From positions 1 through 64,000 of the forward strand of contig NZ_PCPT01000015.1 of the NCBI RefSeq assembly GCF_002975435.1: a stretch of 64,000 nucleotides of DNA, read 5' to 3'. A program made the position numbers and the translations under genes. This DNA comes from Arthrobacter sp. MYb227. Lineage in GTDB: Bacteria > Actinomycetota > Actinomycetes > Actinomycetales > Micrococcaceae. Of this stretch, positions 15,132 to 23,136 are shown piece after piece. How positions within the stretch are numbered: the stretch's first letter is position 1; the number at the start of each line of letters is the position of its first letter. Under the pieces are notes generated by a model that was not told where the DNA came from, searched no databases, and was given only the letters and a program-made list of their open reading frames with translations.

Positions 15132-16697
15132 ATGAGTAGCCAGAACATCAAAGCCACGCTAGATCACGAACCCACCGCGCCCACGTATGCCAAGCGATGG
15201 GCGGCCCTGGTCGTCTTAATGTTCCCGGTGCTGCTGATCTCGGTGGATAACACGGTGTTGAGCTTCGCCGTGCCAGCACTTTCCTCGGCGCTTGCACCCA
15301 GCAGCAACCAATTGCTGTGGATCATCGACATTTACCCACTGGTGCTCGCCGGCCTCCTGGTCCCCATGGGCTCACTTGGAGACCGTTTTGGGCGACGTAA
15401 AATGTTGCTCCTTGGCTCCACTGGCTTTGCCGCAGTATCAGCGGCTGCCGCCTTTGCCACAAATGCCGAACAGCTCATTGCAGCGCGCGCACTACTGGGT
15501 ATTTTCGGCGCCATGCTCATGCCAGCAACGCTTTCACTGATCCGCAATATCTTCACCGACGCCAACGAACGCCGCAAGGCAATCGCCATCTGGGCCGCCG
15601 CCTTCTCCGGTGGCGCCGCCCTGGGTCCCATCGTTGGCGGATTCCTGCTTGAACATTTCTGGTGGGGCTCGGTCTTCTTGCTGGCAGTTCCCATGCTGTT
15701 GCCACTGCTGATTCTTGGCCCGGTGCTCATTCCAGAATCGCGTGATCCAAAACCGGGATCCGTTGACCCGATTTCTATCGTGCTTGTCATCCTGACCTTG
15801 CTGCCCATCGTCTTTGGCATCAAAGATCTAACCCAGGCGTCCTCGCCACTGCTGGGCATTGCCACCATTGCCCTTGGCATTGTCTGCGGTATCGCTTTCA
15901 CCTTCCGCCAGCTCAAGCGCTCTAATCCAATGCTTGATGTCAAACTTTTCCGCAACCCCGTATTCTCCGGTGCGCTACTGGTGAACCTGCTGAGCATCTT
16001 CGCCTTCGTAGGCTTTATTTACTTCCTCTCCCAGCACCTGCAGCTGGTCGCAGGATTTACCCCCATGATGGCCGGGGTGCTCATGCTCCCGGGCCTTGCC
16101 ATGACCGTTGGAGCCGGGCTGTTGGCGGTCCCACTGGTTCGGAAATTCAAGATTTCAACCATCATGATCGTCGGGCTGGCATTAAGCACCAGTGCCTACG
16201 TCATTGTGCTGATCTTCGGTAAGTCCGGTTCGGTCATCGCCCTCATGGTTGCCTTTGCAGTACTAGGTGCCGGTGTGGGCATGGCAGAAACCCTCTCAAA
16301 CGACCTTGCCCTCTCGGCGGTCCCCGCTTCGAAGGCCGGAGCTGCCTCGGCAATTTCGGAAACCTCCTACGAGGTTGGCTCGGTGCTGGGTACCGCGGTA
16401 CTCGGCTCCATCCTCAATGCCGTCTACACTCGCAACTTGCGGGTACCGGGCTCACTGAGCGCCGAACAGGCAGACGCTGCCCGCCAGACCCTTGGCGGCG
16501 CCCACGAGGTAGTAGCGGAACTCCCAGCAGCCAAGGCCGCGGCCGGTGAGCAGCTGCTCGCTTCAGCATCATCCGCTTTTGACGCCGGTGTCGTCATTAC
16601 TTCGGCAATTGCCGTGGCGTTGACGCTCATCACAATATTCATTATTTCAAAAACCATTCGCGGAGCCCGACTTCCGGGAGCCAACGAAACCATCTAA
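15132..16697 (+). CDS. MFS multidrug efflux pump, DHA2 (14-TM) family
   Basis: A 521-residue protein with about 14 hydrophobic segments. Motifs are LDNTVLxxAxP-like (SVDNTVLSFAVPALS) in TM1, GDRFGRRKMLL in loop 2-3 and the motif-C region GGAALGPIVGGFLLEHFWW in TM5, as in QacA/SmvA/EmrB proton antiporters. The ATG at 15132 follows caggaaacc. It is probably repressed by the divergent TetR through the palindrome overlapping its promoter. Substrate class (quaternary ammonium, dyes, drugs) is inferred from the family. Confidence 0.88.
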   Translation: MSSQNIKATLDHEPTAPTYAKRWAALVVLMFPVLLISVDNTVLSFAVPALSSALAPSSNQLLWIIDIYPLVLAGLLVPMGSLGDRFGRRKMLLLGSTGFAAVSAAAAFATNAEQLIAARALLGIFGAMLMPATLSLIRNIFTDANERRKAIAIWAAAFSGGAALGPIVGGFLLEHFWWGSVFLLAVPMLLPLLILGPVLIPESRDPKPGSVDPISIVLVILTLLPIVFGIKDLTQASSPLLGIATIALGIVCGIAFTFRQLKRSNPMLDVKLFRNPVFSGALLVNLLSIFAFVGFIYFLSQHLQLVAGFTPMMAGVLMLPGLAMTVGAGLLAVPLVRKFKISTIMIVGLALSTSAYVIVLIFGKSGSVIALMVAFAVLGAGVGMAETLSNDLALSAVPASKAGAASAISETSYEVGSVLGTAVLGSILNAVYTRNLRVPGSLSAEQADAARQTLGGAHEVVAELPAAKAAAGEQLLASASSAFDAGVVITSAIAVALTLITIFIISKTIRGARLPGANETI

Positions 16698-16725
16698 AGC
16701 TCGCATAAAACTCAAAGACACCACC

Positions 16726-16778
16726 AAGCTGGGGGTGATGTTGGATATTTGATTCCAATATCACCCCCAGCTTTCTTA
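16726..16778 (+). terminator. Intrinsic terminator after the DHA2 pump gene
   Basis: A long stem starting aagctgggggtgat (16726 on) pairs with the segment ending atcacccccagctt (to 16773), followed by tctt. Confidence 0.8.
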
Positions 16779-17095
16779 TTGGGGCTAAATCCGCATGATC
16801 CCGCACTAATATGGGGCTTTCGCCCTTGTGATTAGTCAAATTGCGGGTAAATTCCATTGAACTTTGTGACGAACTTTCTACAATTATTGGCCAAAGGGTA
16901 GTAACTGCGGCAATAGTCGCGTACCGTAGACGTTGTAGTTCTAGTTTTTCTCGCAGCAATTTCAGTACCCTAACCCCGTTGCCGGGGGAAGTACCTTTCT
17001 GACCCGCGGTGAATCACGTAGCTGCAAGGGAAATCCACAGTGGATTTTTCTCCCCTACGTCCCATTTCAGGACAGTCTCGAAAGGACACACCATC
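16779..17095 (+). promoter_or_regulatory. Promoter and long leader of the cold-shock gene
   Basis: No gene is visible. A -35-like ttgaac (16857-16862) and a -10-like tacaat (16879-16884) with a 16-base spacer would give a leader of roughly 200 bases before the cold-shock ATG. A small hairpin aaatccac-agt-ggattt lies near 17031-17047, and cgaaagga precedes the start. Long structured leaders are the rule for cspA-type genes and act as thermosensitive elements. The promoter assignment is a pattern match. Confidence 0.45.
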
Positions 17096-17299
17096 ATGGC
17101 AACAGGTACCGTTAAGTGGTTCAACGCCGAAAAGGGCTTTGGCTTCATTGCTCCGGATGACAACTCAGATGACGTTTTCGCTCACTACTCGGCTATCCAG
17201 TCGAACGGCTTCCGTTCACTCGAAGAGGGCCAGCGCGTAGAGTTCGAAGTAACTCAGGGCCAGAAGGGCCTGCAGGCCACCGATATCCGCGCTGTCTAA
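17096..17299 (+). CDS. cspA: Cold-shock protein (CspA family)
   Basis: A 67-residue single cold-shock domain protein. RNP1-like KGFGFIAPD and RNP2-like VFAHYSAI are present after the hallmark start [10 protein letters not shown]. Such proteins bind single-stranded RNA/DNA and act as RNA chaperones in the cytosol, often induced on temperature downshift. The start has aaagga upstream. It is monocistronic, with a strong terminator 36 bases after the stop. Upstream in-frame ATGs lie in the leader and are not supported. Confidence 0.95.
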   Translation: MATGTVKWFNAEKGFGFIAPDDNSDDVFAHYSAIQSNGFRSLEEGQRVEFEVTQGQKGLQATDIRAV

Positions 17300-17334
17300 G
17301 CTCGGTTTATCACCTGCAGCTTCTTAGCTGACTG

Positions 17335-17380
17335 AATTTGGGCGGTATCTCCTTCACGGAGATACCGCCCAAATTGTTTT
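17335..17380 (+). terminator. Intrinsic terminator after cspA
   Basis: A perfect 18-bp stem (17335-17352 with 17358-17375, starting aatttgggcgg), a 5-base loop and a gtttt tail. The stop codon of a minus-strand ORF lies inside it. Confidence 0.88.
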
Positions 17381-17656
17381 CCACAAGATTCTCACCTGGA
17401 AGGCTCCTACTCCGTCGAAGCCTTCAATATGTACTAGGCCCCGGGAACCAAGTTCCGTGTGAAACTCAATGCTCCAGTCTTCCCAGATTCGAGGCCACGG
17501 ATCCTCCACGGGTATGAAACGCACCCTCATTCTAAAACTCGTAGTATCACCTCGTTGCTTGGAGCCCAGAAGGTCTTCCACCAAGTACTCGGATGTAGTT
17601 CCGTGACCCTGGACGAGTGCATGACGCAAATTCATAAGATTCTTGGCCTCCATCAT
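17354..17656 (-). CDS. Small hypothetical protein, second gene of a lipoprotein operon
   Basis: A 100-residue frame whose ATG overlaps the stop of the upstream lipoprotein gene in an ATGA arrangement, the main support that it is real. The product is Arg/Glu/Trp-rich (RMRVRFIPVEDPWPRIWEDW) with no signal peptide and no family I recognise. Its last residues are encoded within the arm of the cspA terminator, so the natural C-terminus depends on convergent overlap. It could be an immunity-like or accessory partner of the lipoprotein, but this is unsupported. Confidence 0.45.
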   Translation of the reverse strand: MMEAKNLMNLRHALVQGHGTTSEYLVEDLLGSKQRGDTTSFRMRVRFIPVEDPWPRIWEDWSIEFHTELGSRGLVHIEGFDGVGAFQVRILWKTIWAVSP

Positions 17657-18009
17657 CCGATAGCCGAAAACAGAGCCTTTTGATAATTCTGCCTATTCAG
17701 CGCTGCTAGCTGCGTCAAACATTCTTCGGGATCGGCGCTGTTCAACCATTCGGGTTGTACACCGATCGCTTCGGTCCCGGCATTAGCCCACGCGCTCAGG
17801 GCACTCAAGAAAGCTTCAGCATTGAAAAAGCCCGCAGAAATATCCTGTAGCTCATCCGGGATCGGAGTCCCGCGGAGCGTGAGGCATTCCTCGCTCAGCA
17901 CCGCGGATGAAATCTGGATTGGAGCTGTGGAACGTGGATGAGGTACCAGCGGGATGCAGCCGCATAGAAGACTCAGCAACATCACAAATAATGACACTAT
18001 CCGCCTCAT
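17653..18009 (-). CDS. Putative lipoprotein, function unknown
   Basis: With the ATG at 18009 the product has 118 residues. It begins MRRIVSLFVMLLSLLCGC, a lipoprotein signal with a lipobox-like LSLLC, so it is probably anchored to the outer face of the membrane. The mature domain contains SEECLTLRG and DPEECLTQL, two Cys that could form a disulfide. No family was recognised. It overlaps the downstream 100-residue ORF (ATGA), indicating a two-gene operon. Confidence 0.6.
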   Translation of the reverse strand: MRRIVSLFVMLLSLLCGCIPLVPHPRSTAPIQISSAVLSEECLTLRGTPIPDELQDISAGFFNAEAFLSALSAWANAGTEAIGVQPEWLNSADPEECLTQLAALNRQNYQKALFSAIG

Positions 18010-18068
18010 GCACCGATGATACGGTGCACCCTTGAGGTGATGAAAGCTACCTTTGGGACAAACCGGGA

Positions 18069-19094
18069 ATGAAAAGCCACCGCTACCGGTTGCCATCGGA
18101 TGTGAGCATACCTTTGTCGATCCTTGATCTTGCCCCCATCCGCCCCGGCGGTACCGCAGCCGAAACCTTCAACGAGAGCGTTCAACTAGCGCAAAGCGCC
18201 GAGGCCCACGGCTTCAGTCGCGTCTGGTACGCCGAACACCACAACATGGCGTCCATCGCTTCTTCGGCCACCTCGGTGCTCATTGGCCACATAGCCAACC
18301 ACACCAAGAGCATTCGGTTGGGCGCCGGCGGCATCATGCTGCCCAACCACTCCCCCATGGTCATTGCCGAACAATTCGGCACCCTAGAAACACTTTTTCC
18401 AGGACGCATCGATCTGGGTCTTGGACGTGCCCCGGGCACCGACCAACTCACCTTCCAAGCATTGCGCCGTGATCCACGGGCATCCGATGCATTCCCCCAC
18501 GATGTCCTTGAGCTTCAGGCTTACCTCGGGTCCGAATCCCGCATCGAGGGAGTCAATGCCTACCCGGGGCAAGGAACCAACGTCCCGCTCTACATCCTCG
18601 GCTCCAGCCTCTTCGGAGCCCGACTGGCGGCCCAACTGGGCCTTCCCTACTCCTTCGCCTCACACTTCGCTCCCGACGCGCTGGTACAGGCGACTACGGC
18701 TTACCGCAATGAGTTCCGGCCTTCAGAATTCTTGGCTGAACCCTATGTCATCGCCGGTGTCGGAATTGTTGCGGCAGATACCAATGCCGAGGCACACCAG
18801 ATCATGGAACAGGTTCGTCGTGACCGTATCCAAATGTTCTTGGGTAGAAACCGTCCGGTACCGTTCACCGAGGCAGAAATTGATATGCTCCTTGATTCCT
18901 CACACGGGGAAAATATCTTGCATATGCTCAAATACACCGCCGTCGGCGATGGTGCAACGGTTGCCCAATACCTCACCGAATTTGCCAAAACTGCTCAGGC
19001 TGATGAGCTGATCACCGTGCACAACTCAAGTAGCGCTACCCAACGATTGAGTTCGGTAGAAATTACGGCCAAGGCCATGAACCTTTCGGCCTAA
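18069..19094 (+). CDS. Luciferase-like monooxygenase (LLM class, YhbW-like)
   Basis: A 341-residue TIM-barrel flavin monooxygenase of group 1. Motifs are [12 protein letters not shown] at the N-terminus, [23 protein letters not shown] and [13 protein letters not shown], all characteristic of the YhbW-like branch. Substrate is unknown; it would use FMNH2 and O2. The start is either ATG 18069 or GTG 18102 (giving [10 protein letters not shown], closer to the family N-terminus). Neither has a strong ribosome-binding site. It is divergent from the lipoprotein operon and ends in a strong terminator. Confidence 0.85.
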   Translation: MKSHRYRLPSDVSIPLSILDLAPIRPGGTAAETFNESVQLAQSAEAHGFSRVWYAEHHNMASIASSATSVLIGHIANHTKSIRLGAGGIMLPNHSPMVIAEQFGTLETLFPGRIDLGLGRAPGTDQLTFQALRRDPRASDAFPHDVLELQAYLGSESRIEGVNAYPGQGTNVPLYILGSSLFGARLAAQLGLPYSFASHFAPDALVQATTAYRNEFRPSEFLAEPYVIAGVGIVAADTNAEAHQIMEQVRRDRIQMFLGRNRPVPFTEAEIDMLLDSSHGENILHMLKYTAVGDGATVAQYLTEFAKTAQADELITVHNSSSATQRLSSVEITAKAMNLSA

Positions 19095-19114
19095 GCTCGT
19101 TTTTACCTTAAACC

Positions 19115-19176
19115 CGTAGGGGGACGGTTCACTAGGTGATTATTCATCTAGTGAACCGTCCCCCTACGATGTTTTT
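19115..19176 (+). terminator. Intrinsic terminator between convergent genes
   Basis: A perfect 21-bp stem (19115-19135 with 19148-19168, starting cgtagggggacgg), then gatgttttt. It serves the monooxygenase gene and possibly the convergent membrane-protein gene. Confidence 0.88.
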
Positions 19177-19669
19177 AGCGCCAGGGCAGAACCCAACGAC
19201 GCACACTCATGGCCAACGCCATGATCAGCAAAACAAAGATGATCCCGTCCGCGGCAATGTAAAAATAGTGGGTCATTGAGCCACCGGCTTCAAGGCCGGC
19301 TACTACCGCATCGGTGCGCTTGGAAAGCAGCGGGCGAATCAACGCAACCTTGGCCAGTAATACAACACCCAGACCCCCGATCAGCGTCCAAAAGCGCCGA
19401 TCCACGCCGCGTTTTACACTCGAGAGAACCAACACCGCAAAGAGCACGATTTCCACGTAATTCATGGCGGTGAAAACTAATTGCCCAATGCCCAACCCCA
19501 GCGGAATGGTAATACCCGGTGCCATGAATTTCAGTGGTGCCTCAATGAAGGAAATACCCATGAGCAACCCCATCCAGATTGCCGGTGCCAAAAGCCGTCC
19601 GGCAGCGGCCCATAGGGCCGCTCGGCTGTAGGGTTCGGTCATGAAGTGTCGCACTTGTTCTTTCTCCAT
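19175..19669 (-). CDS. Four-helix membrane protein, function unknown
   Basis: A 164-residue protein with four hydrophobic segments (about 25-45, 58-82, 92-112, 135-155) and short charged loops such as SSVKRGVDRRFW. The start may be ATG 19669 or the in-frame ATG ten codons later (MTEPYSRAALW). I do not recognise a functional family; it resembles DUF-type integral membrane proteins of actinobacteria. It is monocistronic and convergent with the monooxygenase gene. Confidence 0.6.
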   Translation of the reverse strand: MEKEQVRHFMTEPYSRAALWAAAGRLLAPAIWMGLLMGISFIEAPLKFMAPGITIPLGLGIGQLVFTAMNYVEIVLFAVLVLSSVKRGVDRRFWTLIGGLGVVLLAKVALIRPLLSKRTDAVVAGLEAGGSMTHYFYIAADGIIFVLLIMALAMSVRRWVLPWR

Positions 19670-19805
19670 ACTTCCACGCTACCCCGCGTTGAGCTGGGGA
19701 AAGTCCAGCAAAAATAAGCCATTCCCATAATCGCGGCAGCGGCATAGTCTGTAATTACTCGGGAAACACTCACGAATCCCGTCTCAGATGAATGGAGGGG
19801 GCACC

Positions 19806-20060
19806 ATGAGCAACAGCTTTGATGACACTGTCTTTGACGACCCGATTGATGATGATATGTACGAGCCGGACGACGGTCGGGACGGACAACCGTATGAGGG
19901 ATCTTCCGATAGCCCCGAGTCAATGACAGCGCTGGACCCCCTACGTAAGCATCTGTACCTGCTCGACGATGATCTCTCCGCAGCCGATGATCTCGATAAT
20001 GAAGAAGGCACCGAAGAAGAGTGGTCAGAAGAACTATCCCCCGAGGATGCAGAGGCTTAA
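19806..20060 (+). CDS. Small highly acidic protein, function unknown
   Basis: The ATG at 19806 follows a strong ggaggggg site, giving 84 residues. The product is extremely acidic (many Asp/Glu, for example DDPIDDDMYEPDDGRD and EEGTEEEWSEEL) and probably disordered apart from a short LDPLRKHLYLLDDDL segment. No family was recognised; similar tiny acidic proteins occur in actinobacteria without assigned roles. It is followed by its own terminator, so it is separately transcribed from the LysR gene. Confidence 0.6.
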   Translation: MSNSFDDTVFDDPIDDDMYEPDDGRDGQPYEGSSDSPESMTALDPLRKHLYLLDDDLSAADDLDNEEGTEEEWSEELSPEDAEA

Positions 20061-20082
20061 CCCCACGTGCACACTAGGATAT

Positions 20083-20121
20083 GAAAAGGTGAGCTGGCAC
20101 CGTCCTCGCTCACCTTTTCTC
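20083..20121 (+). terminator. Intrinsic terminator after the acidic-protein gene
   Basis: A 12-bp stem gaaaaggtgagc / gctcaccttttc (20083-20094 and 20108-20119) followed by tcttg. Confidence 0.75.
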
Positions 20122-20142
20122 TTGTTTCCTTCGGAAGGATCT

Positions 20143-21078
20143 ATGCTCAACCCGGTGCACTTACGGACTCTGATCGAGGTCGTTACCCACAAGTCCTTCG
20201 CCATGGCCGCCACAAGGCTTGGCTACACGCCTTCTGCCGTGTCCCAACAGATGGCTGCGCTCGAGCGCAGCACCGGAACCACACTCTTTACGCGCGGCGC
20301 TAAAAGCATTGAGGCAACACCGGCAGCCGTGACAATGATCAGACATGCACGGCGAGTACTAACGGATATTGATGCCCTGATGGCGGCCGCTTCAACCCCG
20401 GATTTAGATCCCAGCGGCAAGCCGCTACAAGAACTACGTCTGGGGATCTTCCCCTCCTTGGCTACTTATGCTTTGCCCCGACTTTTGGGTTCCCCAGATT
20501 GGGAAGACTTAGGCATCGCCCTACGAGTGCACGTTGGCGAACCAACCCAAACCATTACCGGGCTGCGCCACGACGGTGAACTAGACCTTGCGATCATCTT
20601 CCAGGTGGGCCAGGGCGGACTCGCTTGGCCGGCACAGCTTGAACGCCAATGGTTAGGTGATGACCCCTTCAGGGTTGTGGTTCCGGCATCGTGGCAGCTT
20701 GAGGATTCCTCACGCATCAGCGTCGAACAATTAGCTGACATGCCCTGGATCATGCACCACCCCGGAACCAGCGACGCAACAGTAATTTCACGATTATTCT
20801 CATCGTTCAATATCCACCCACGCGTGGTTGCCTATAGCGATGACTTCAATGCCTCACTACATATGGCGGCCGCCGGTTTGGGCGCGGCACTAGTCCCAAA
20901 ACTAGCTATGACCCAAGCTCCCCAGGGGATCCGGGTTATTGATGCCCCCGAGATCAGGTTGGCCCGAAACATTTTTGCTCTGAAACCGCAGGAGCGGAGC
21001 AACCCGAAAACCGGGGTCTTGATGGATCGGCTTGCCGCTGTGCTCAGTGAGCTGCGTATCGAGCCCCAGCACCGCTAA
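20143..21078 (+). CDS. LysR family transcriptional regulator
   Basis: A 311-residue protein from the ATG at 20143 (ggaag upstream). The N-terminal winged HTH (1-60) contains HLRTLIEVVTHKSFAMAATRLGYTPSAVSQQMAALE, split typically as in LysR regulators. The C-terminal periplasmic-binding-like effector domain follows (about 90-300). No divergent partner gene is adjacent: the upstream gene is the acidic protein, and downstream is a convergent DUF202 pair. The target is therefore unknown. The longer in-frame extension overlapping the upstream gene and its terminator is rejected. Confidence 0.88.
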   Translation: MLNPVHLRTLIEVVTHKSFAMAATRLGYTPSAVSQQMAALERSTGTTLFTRGAKSIEATPAAVTMIRHARRVLTDIDALMAAASTPDLDPSGKPLQELRLGIFPSLATYALPRLLGSPDWEDLGIALRVHVGEPTQTITGLRHDGELDLAIIFQVGQGGLAWPAQLERQWLGDDPFRVVVPASWQLEDSSRISVEQLADMPWIMHHPGTSDATVISRLFSSFNIHPRVVAYSDDFNASLHMAAAGLGAALVPKLAMTQAPQGIRVIDAPEIRLARNIFALKPQERSNPKTGVLMDRLAAVLSELRIEPQHR

Positions 21079-21189
21079 CCCCCCTGCGTTTTGGTAAAAC
21101 CCTGAATAGCTTTGCAAGCGCGGTGCACTGGATCCCCAGAGCACGACGAATGAGCACAATATTGATTTTGTTCATACGGTCCCAGACGG

Positions 21190-21525
21190 TTAACCAGTGA
21201 TAATGACCAGTAGCCCCACGACACCGAGGCCAATAACAATGGCACTCATCGCAAAAACTGCAACAACATCAGCGTGGATCCGCTCACGGACTATCCCATG
21301 CGAGGATTCTTTGTACCGTTTACGTTGGGTGAAATAGATTCCACCCGCCGCAAGCAGGCACAGGCTAATGAGTACCAGCATCCCAATCCCGTAGTGCGGG
21401 AGCCAACGCGCAAACACCATCGCGGCAACGCAGAGCGCCAAGGTGGTCCGGCCCCACGACATCACCGTGCGTTCGGGTTGCAGGCCGGGATCTTGGTGCG
21501 GAAAAACTGGGTCTGTCGAATTCAT
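21190..21525 (-). CDS. DUF202 membrane protein
   Basis: A 111-residue protein with three hydrophobic helices (about 28-45, 48-65, 88-108). The ERTVMSWGRTTLALCVAAM segment corresponds to the NERTxLAWxRT signature of DUF202. Its ATG overlaps the stop of the upstream gene (ATGA at 21522-21525), so the two DUF202 proteins are likely expressed together and may form a hetero-oligomer. Family function is not established. Confidence 0.75.
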   Translation of the reverse strand: MNSTDPVFPHQDPGLQPERTVMSWGRTTLALCVAAMVFARWLPHYGIGMLVLISLCLLAAGGIYFTQRKRYKESSHGIVRERIHADVVAVFAMSAIVIGLGVVGLLVIITG

Positions 21526-21917
21526 CTAGGAATCGCAATCAGCACTGCCACAACGGCGGCCGCCACGGCCCCACCAAAACCAAGTATCGGAATGATCAGG
21601 GGAATCGGAAGCGGTTTGTTCAACCGCATCGACATCTCAATGCGGCGCCAATGAACCGCGGCACCCAGGCTGATGAGCATTCCAATCACCACAAGAAGCA
21701 CCGCGATGCCGGTACGGAAGGAGGTTGGGAAGCTATCGACGGCGAATGCCTCAAGTGCGATACCACCGGCCAAAAAGGCAAGGGCCGTACGGATCCATGC
21801 CAGGAAGGTTCGTTCATTGGCTAGGGTGAAGCGTGCGTCGGGTTCTTTACCACCGGGCAACACCCGTTTGGCCAGGGCACCACGATCATCAGCCTCATTA
21901 ATACCAGCCATTTGCAC
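21522..21917 (-). CDS. DUF202 (YidH-like) membrane protein
   Basis: A 131-residue protein. The cytosolic N-terminus is followed by the family signature TLANERTFLAWIRTALAFLAGG, which spans the entry into the first helix. Two more helices follow (about 68-85, 105-128). It resembles E. coli YidH in length and layout. It is the first gene of a two-gene operon with a second, more divergent DUF202 protein. The biochemical role is unknown. Confidence 0.82.
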   Translation of the reverse strand: MQMAGINEADDRGALAKRVLPGGKEPDARFTLANERTFLAWIRTALAFLAGGIALEAFAVDSFPTSFRTGIAVLLVVIGMLISLGAAVHWRRIEMSMRLNKPLPIPLIIPILGFGGAVAAAVVAVLIAIPR

Positions 21918-22061
21918 GTGCCTTTCTTGTTACAACAAATTTTCAGACCTTGAATCCAGCAAAAGCTTACCTCGCACCATGTGGCTATAGAGTCTTCATT
22001 TCTTCGGTTGGTTGCCCCACCCGGTAGCGTTTGACCTAGGTGTCTTACCAATCGTTGTTAC

Positions 22062-23123
22062 ATGTTATTGCTAGGGAAGGATCAAATCATCACTTCGCAT
22101 ATTCGGATGCACATCAATGGAAACCTTGGAATCTTGGTTCTTGACCGTCCGGCAAAGATCAACGCGCTGAACTATTCGATGCTCTTAGAGCTACGTGATC
22201 AGTTCGCCGTGTGGAAGACCGATCCTAAAATTTCCATGGTTGTCTTGCGTGGCAATGGAGATCGTGGATTCTGTGCCGGAGGCGATATTAAGGACTTCCA
22301 CCAGGCCGTGAGCAATGGTAACCACCAAGATTTTGCTGATCTGCTGAGCCTCGAATTTGAGTTAGACGCTATGATCGCGGCTTACCCCAAACCCGTCATT
22401 ACCCTAGCCCACGGCCTGTGCATGGGTGGCGGAATTGGTTTGGCCTCACACGCCTCAATCCGTATTGCAACACCCGATTCCAAATATGCGATGCCAGAGG
22501 TTCGCATCGGATATACACCCGATGTGGGTGGTAGCCATTTGATGGCGCTGGCTCCCGGATTCATTGGCGAATATTTGGTGCTCACCGCCGCAACCTTTAG
22601 CGGCATTGACGCCGTTGAACTTGGCTTTGCCGACATGCTTGTAGAAGCCGAAAAGTTTGATGAAGTCATTGAGGCGCTTCCCGACTTTGCAGCGATGGAT
22701 GCGGCGGCGATTGCTGCAGGACTTGAGGTTTTGCTAGGTACCTTTGCCCCAAGCCCACTGATCAGTGCCCAACCATGGATTGATCACGCGTTCAGTGCCC
22801 CCACACTTGGTGAAATCCTCGAGCGCCTCGATCAGATGAGTCATTCGGCCGCCGCGGAGGCCGCCGCGGCGATGCGTGAAAACTGCCCAACGTCAATGGA
22901 ATCCGCGTTGCAGTCGGTGCGTGCGGCCCGTGCAGAAGACCACCTGCAATCGGCTCTCGACCGGGAACTGCGACTTGCCAAGTACCTGATGTATCGCCCA
23001 GATCTGAGCGAGGGCATCCGTGCACAGGTCATCGACAAGGATCGGAACCCCTCATGGGAACCTGCAACGCTGGCCGAGGTTGATGTTAGTTCTCTTGCCG
23101 AACTGATTCTGGAACCTCGCTAG
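22062..23123 (+). CDS. Enoyl-CoA hydratase/isomerase family protein (3-hydroxyisobutyryl-CoA hydrolase-like)
   Basis: A 353-residue crotonase-fold protein. Oxyanion-hole segments GDRGFCAGGDIKDF and HGLCMGGGIGL are present. MPEVRIGYTPDVGGS, with the Glu and Asp positions used by 3-hydroxyisobutyryl-CoA hydrolase, supports this subfamily, as does the length (about 350 versus about 260 for ordinary hydratases) and the C-terminal helical extension. It would act in valine catabolism or related CoA-ester hydrolysis. The start is uncertain: ATG 22062 has a weak leader, and ATG 22107 is an alternative. It is monocistronic. Confidence 0.78.
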   Translation: MLLLGKDQIITSHIRMHINGNLGILVLDRPAKINALNYSMLLELRDQFAVWKTDPKISMVVLRGNGDRGFCAGGDIKDFHQAVSNGNHQDFADLLSLEFELDAMIAAYPKPVITLAHGLCMGGGIGLASHASIRIATPDSKYAMPEVRIGYTPDVGGSHLMALAPGFIGEYLVLTAATFSGIDAVELGFADMLVEAEKFDEVIEALPDFAAMDAAAIAAGLEVLLGTFAPSPLISAQPWIDHAFSAPTLGEILERLDQMSHSAAAEAAAAMRENCPTSMESALQSVRAARAEDHLQSALDRELRLAKYLMYRPDLSEGIRAQVIDKDRNPSWEPATLAEVDVSSLAELILEPR

Positions 23124-23136
23124 GGAATTATCGGCA

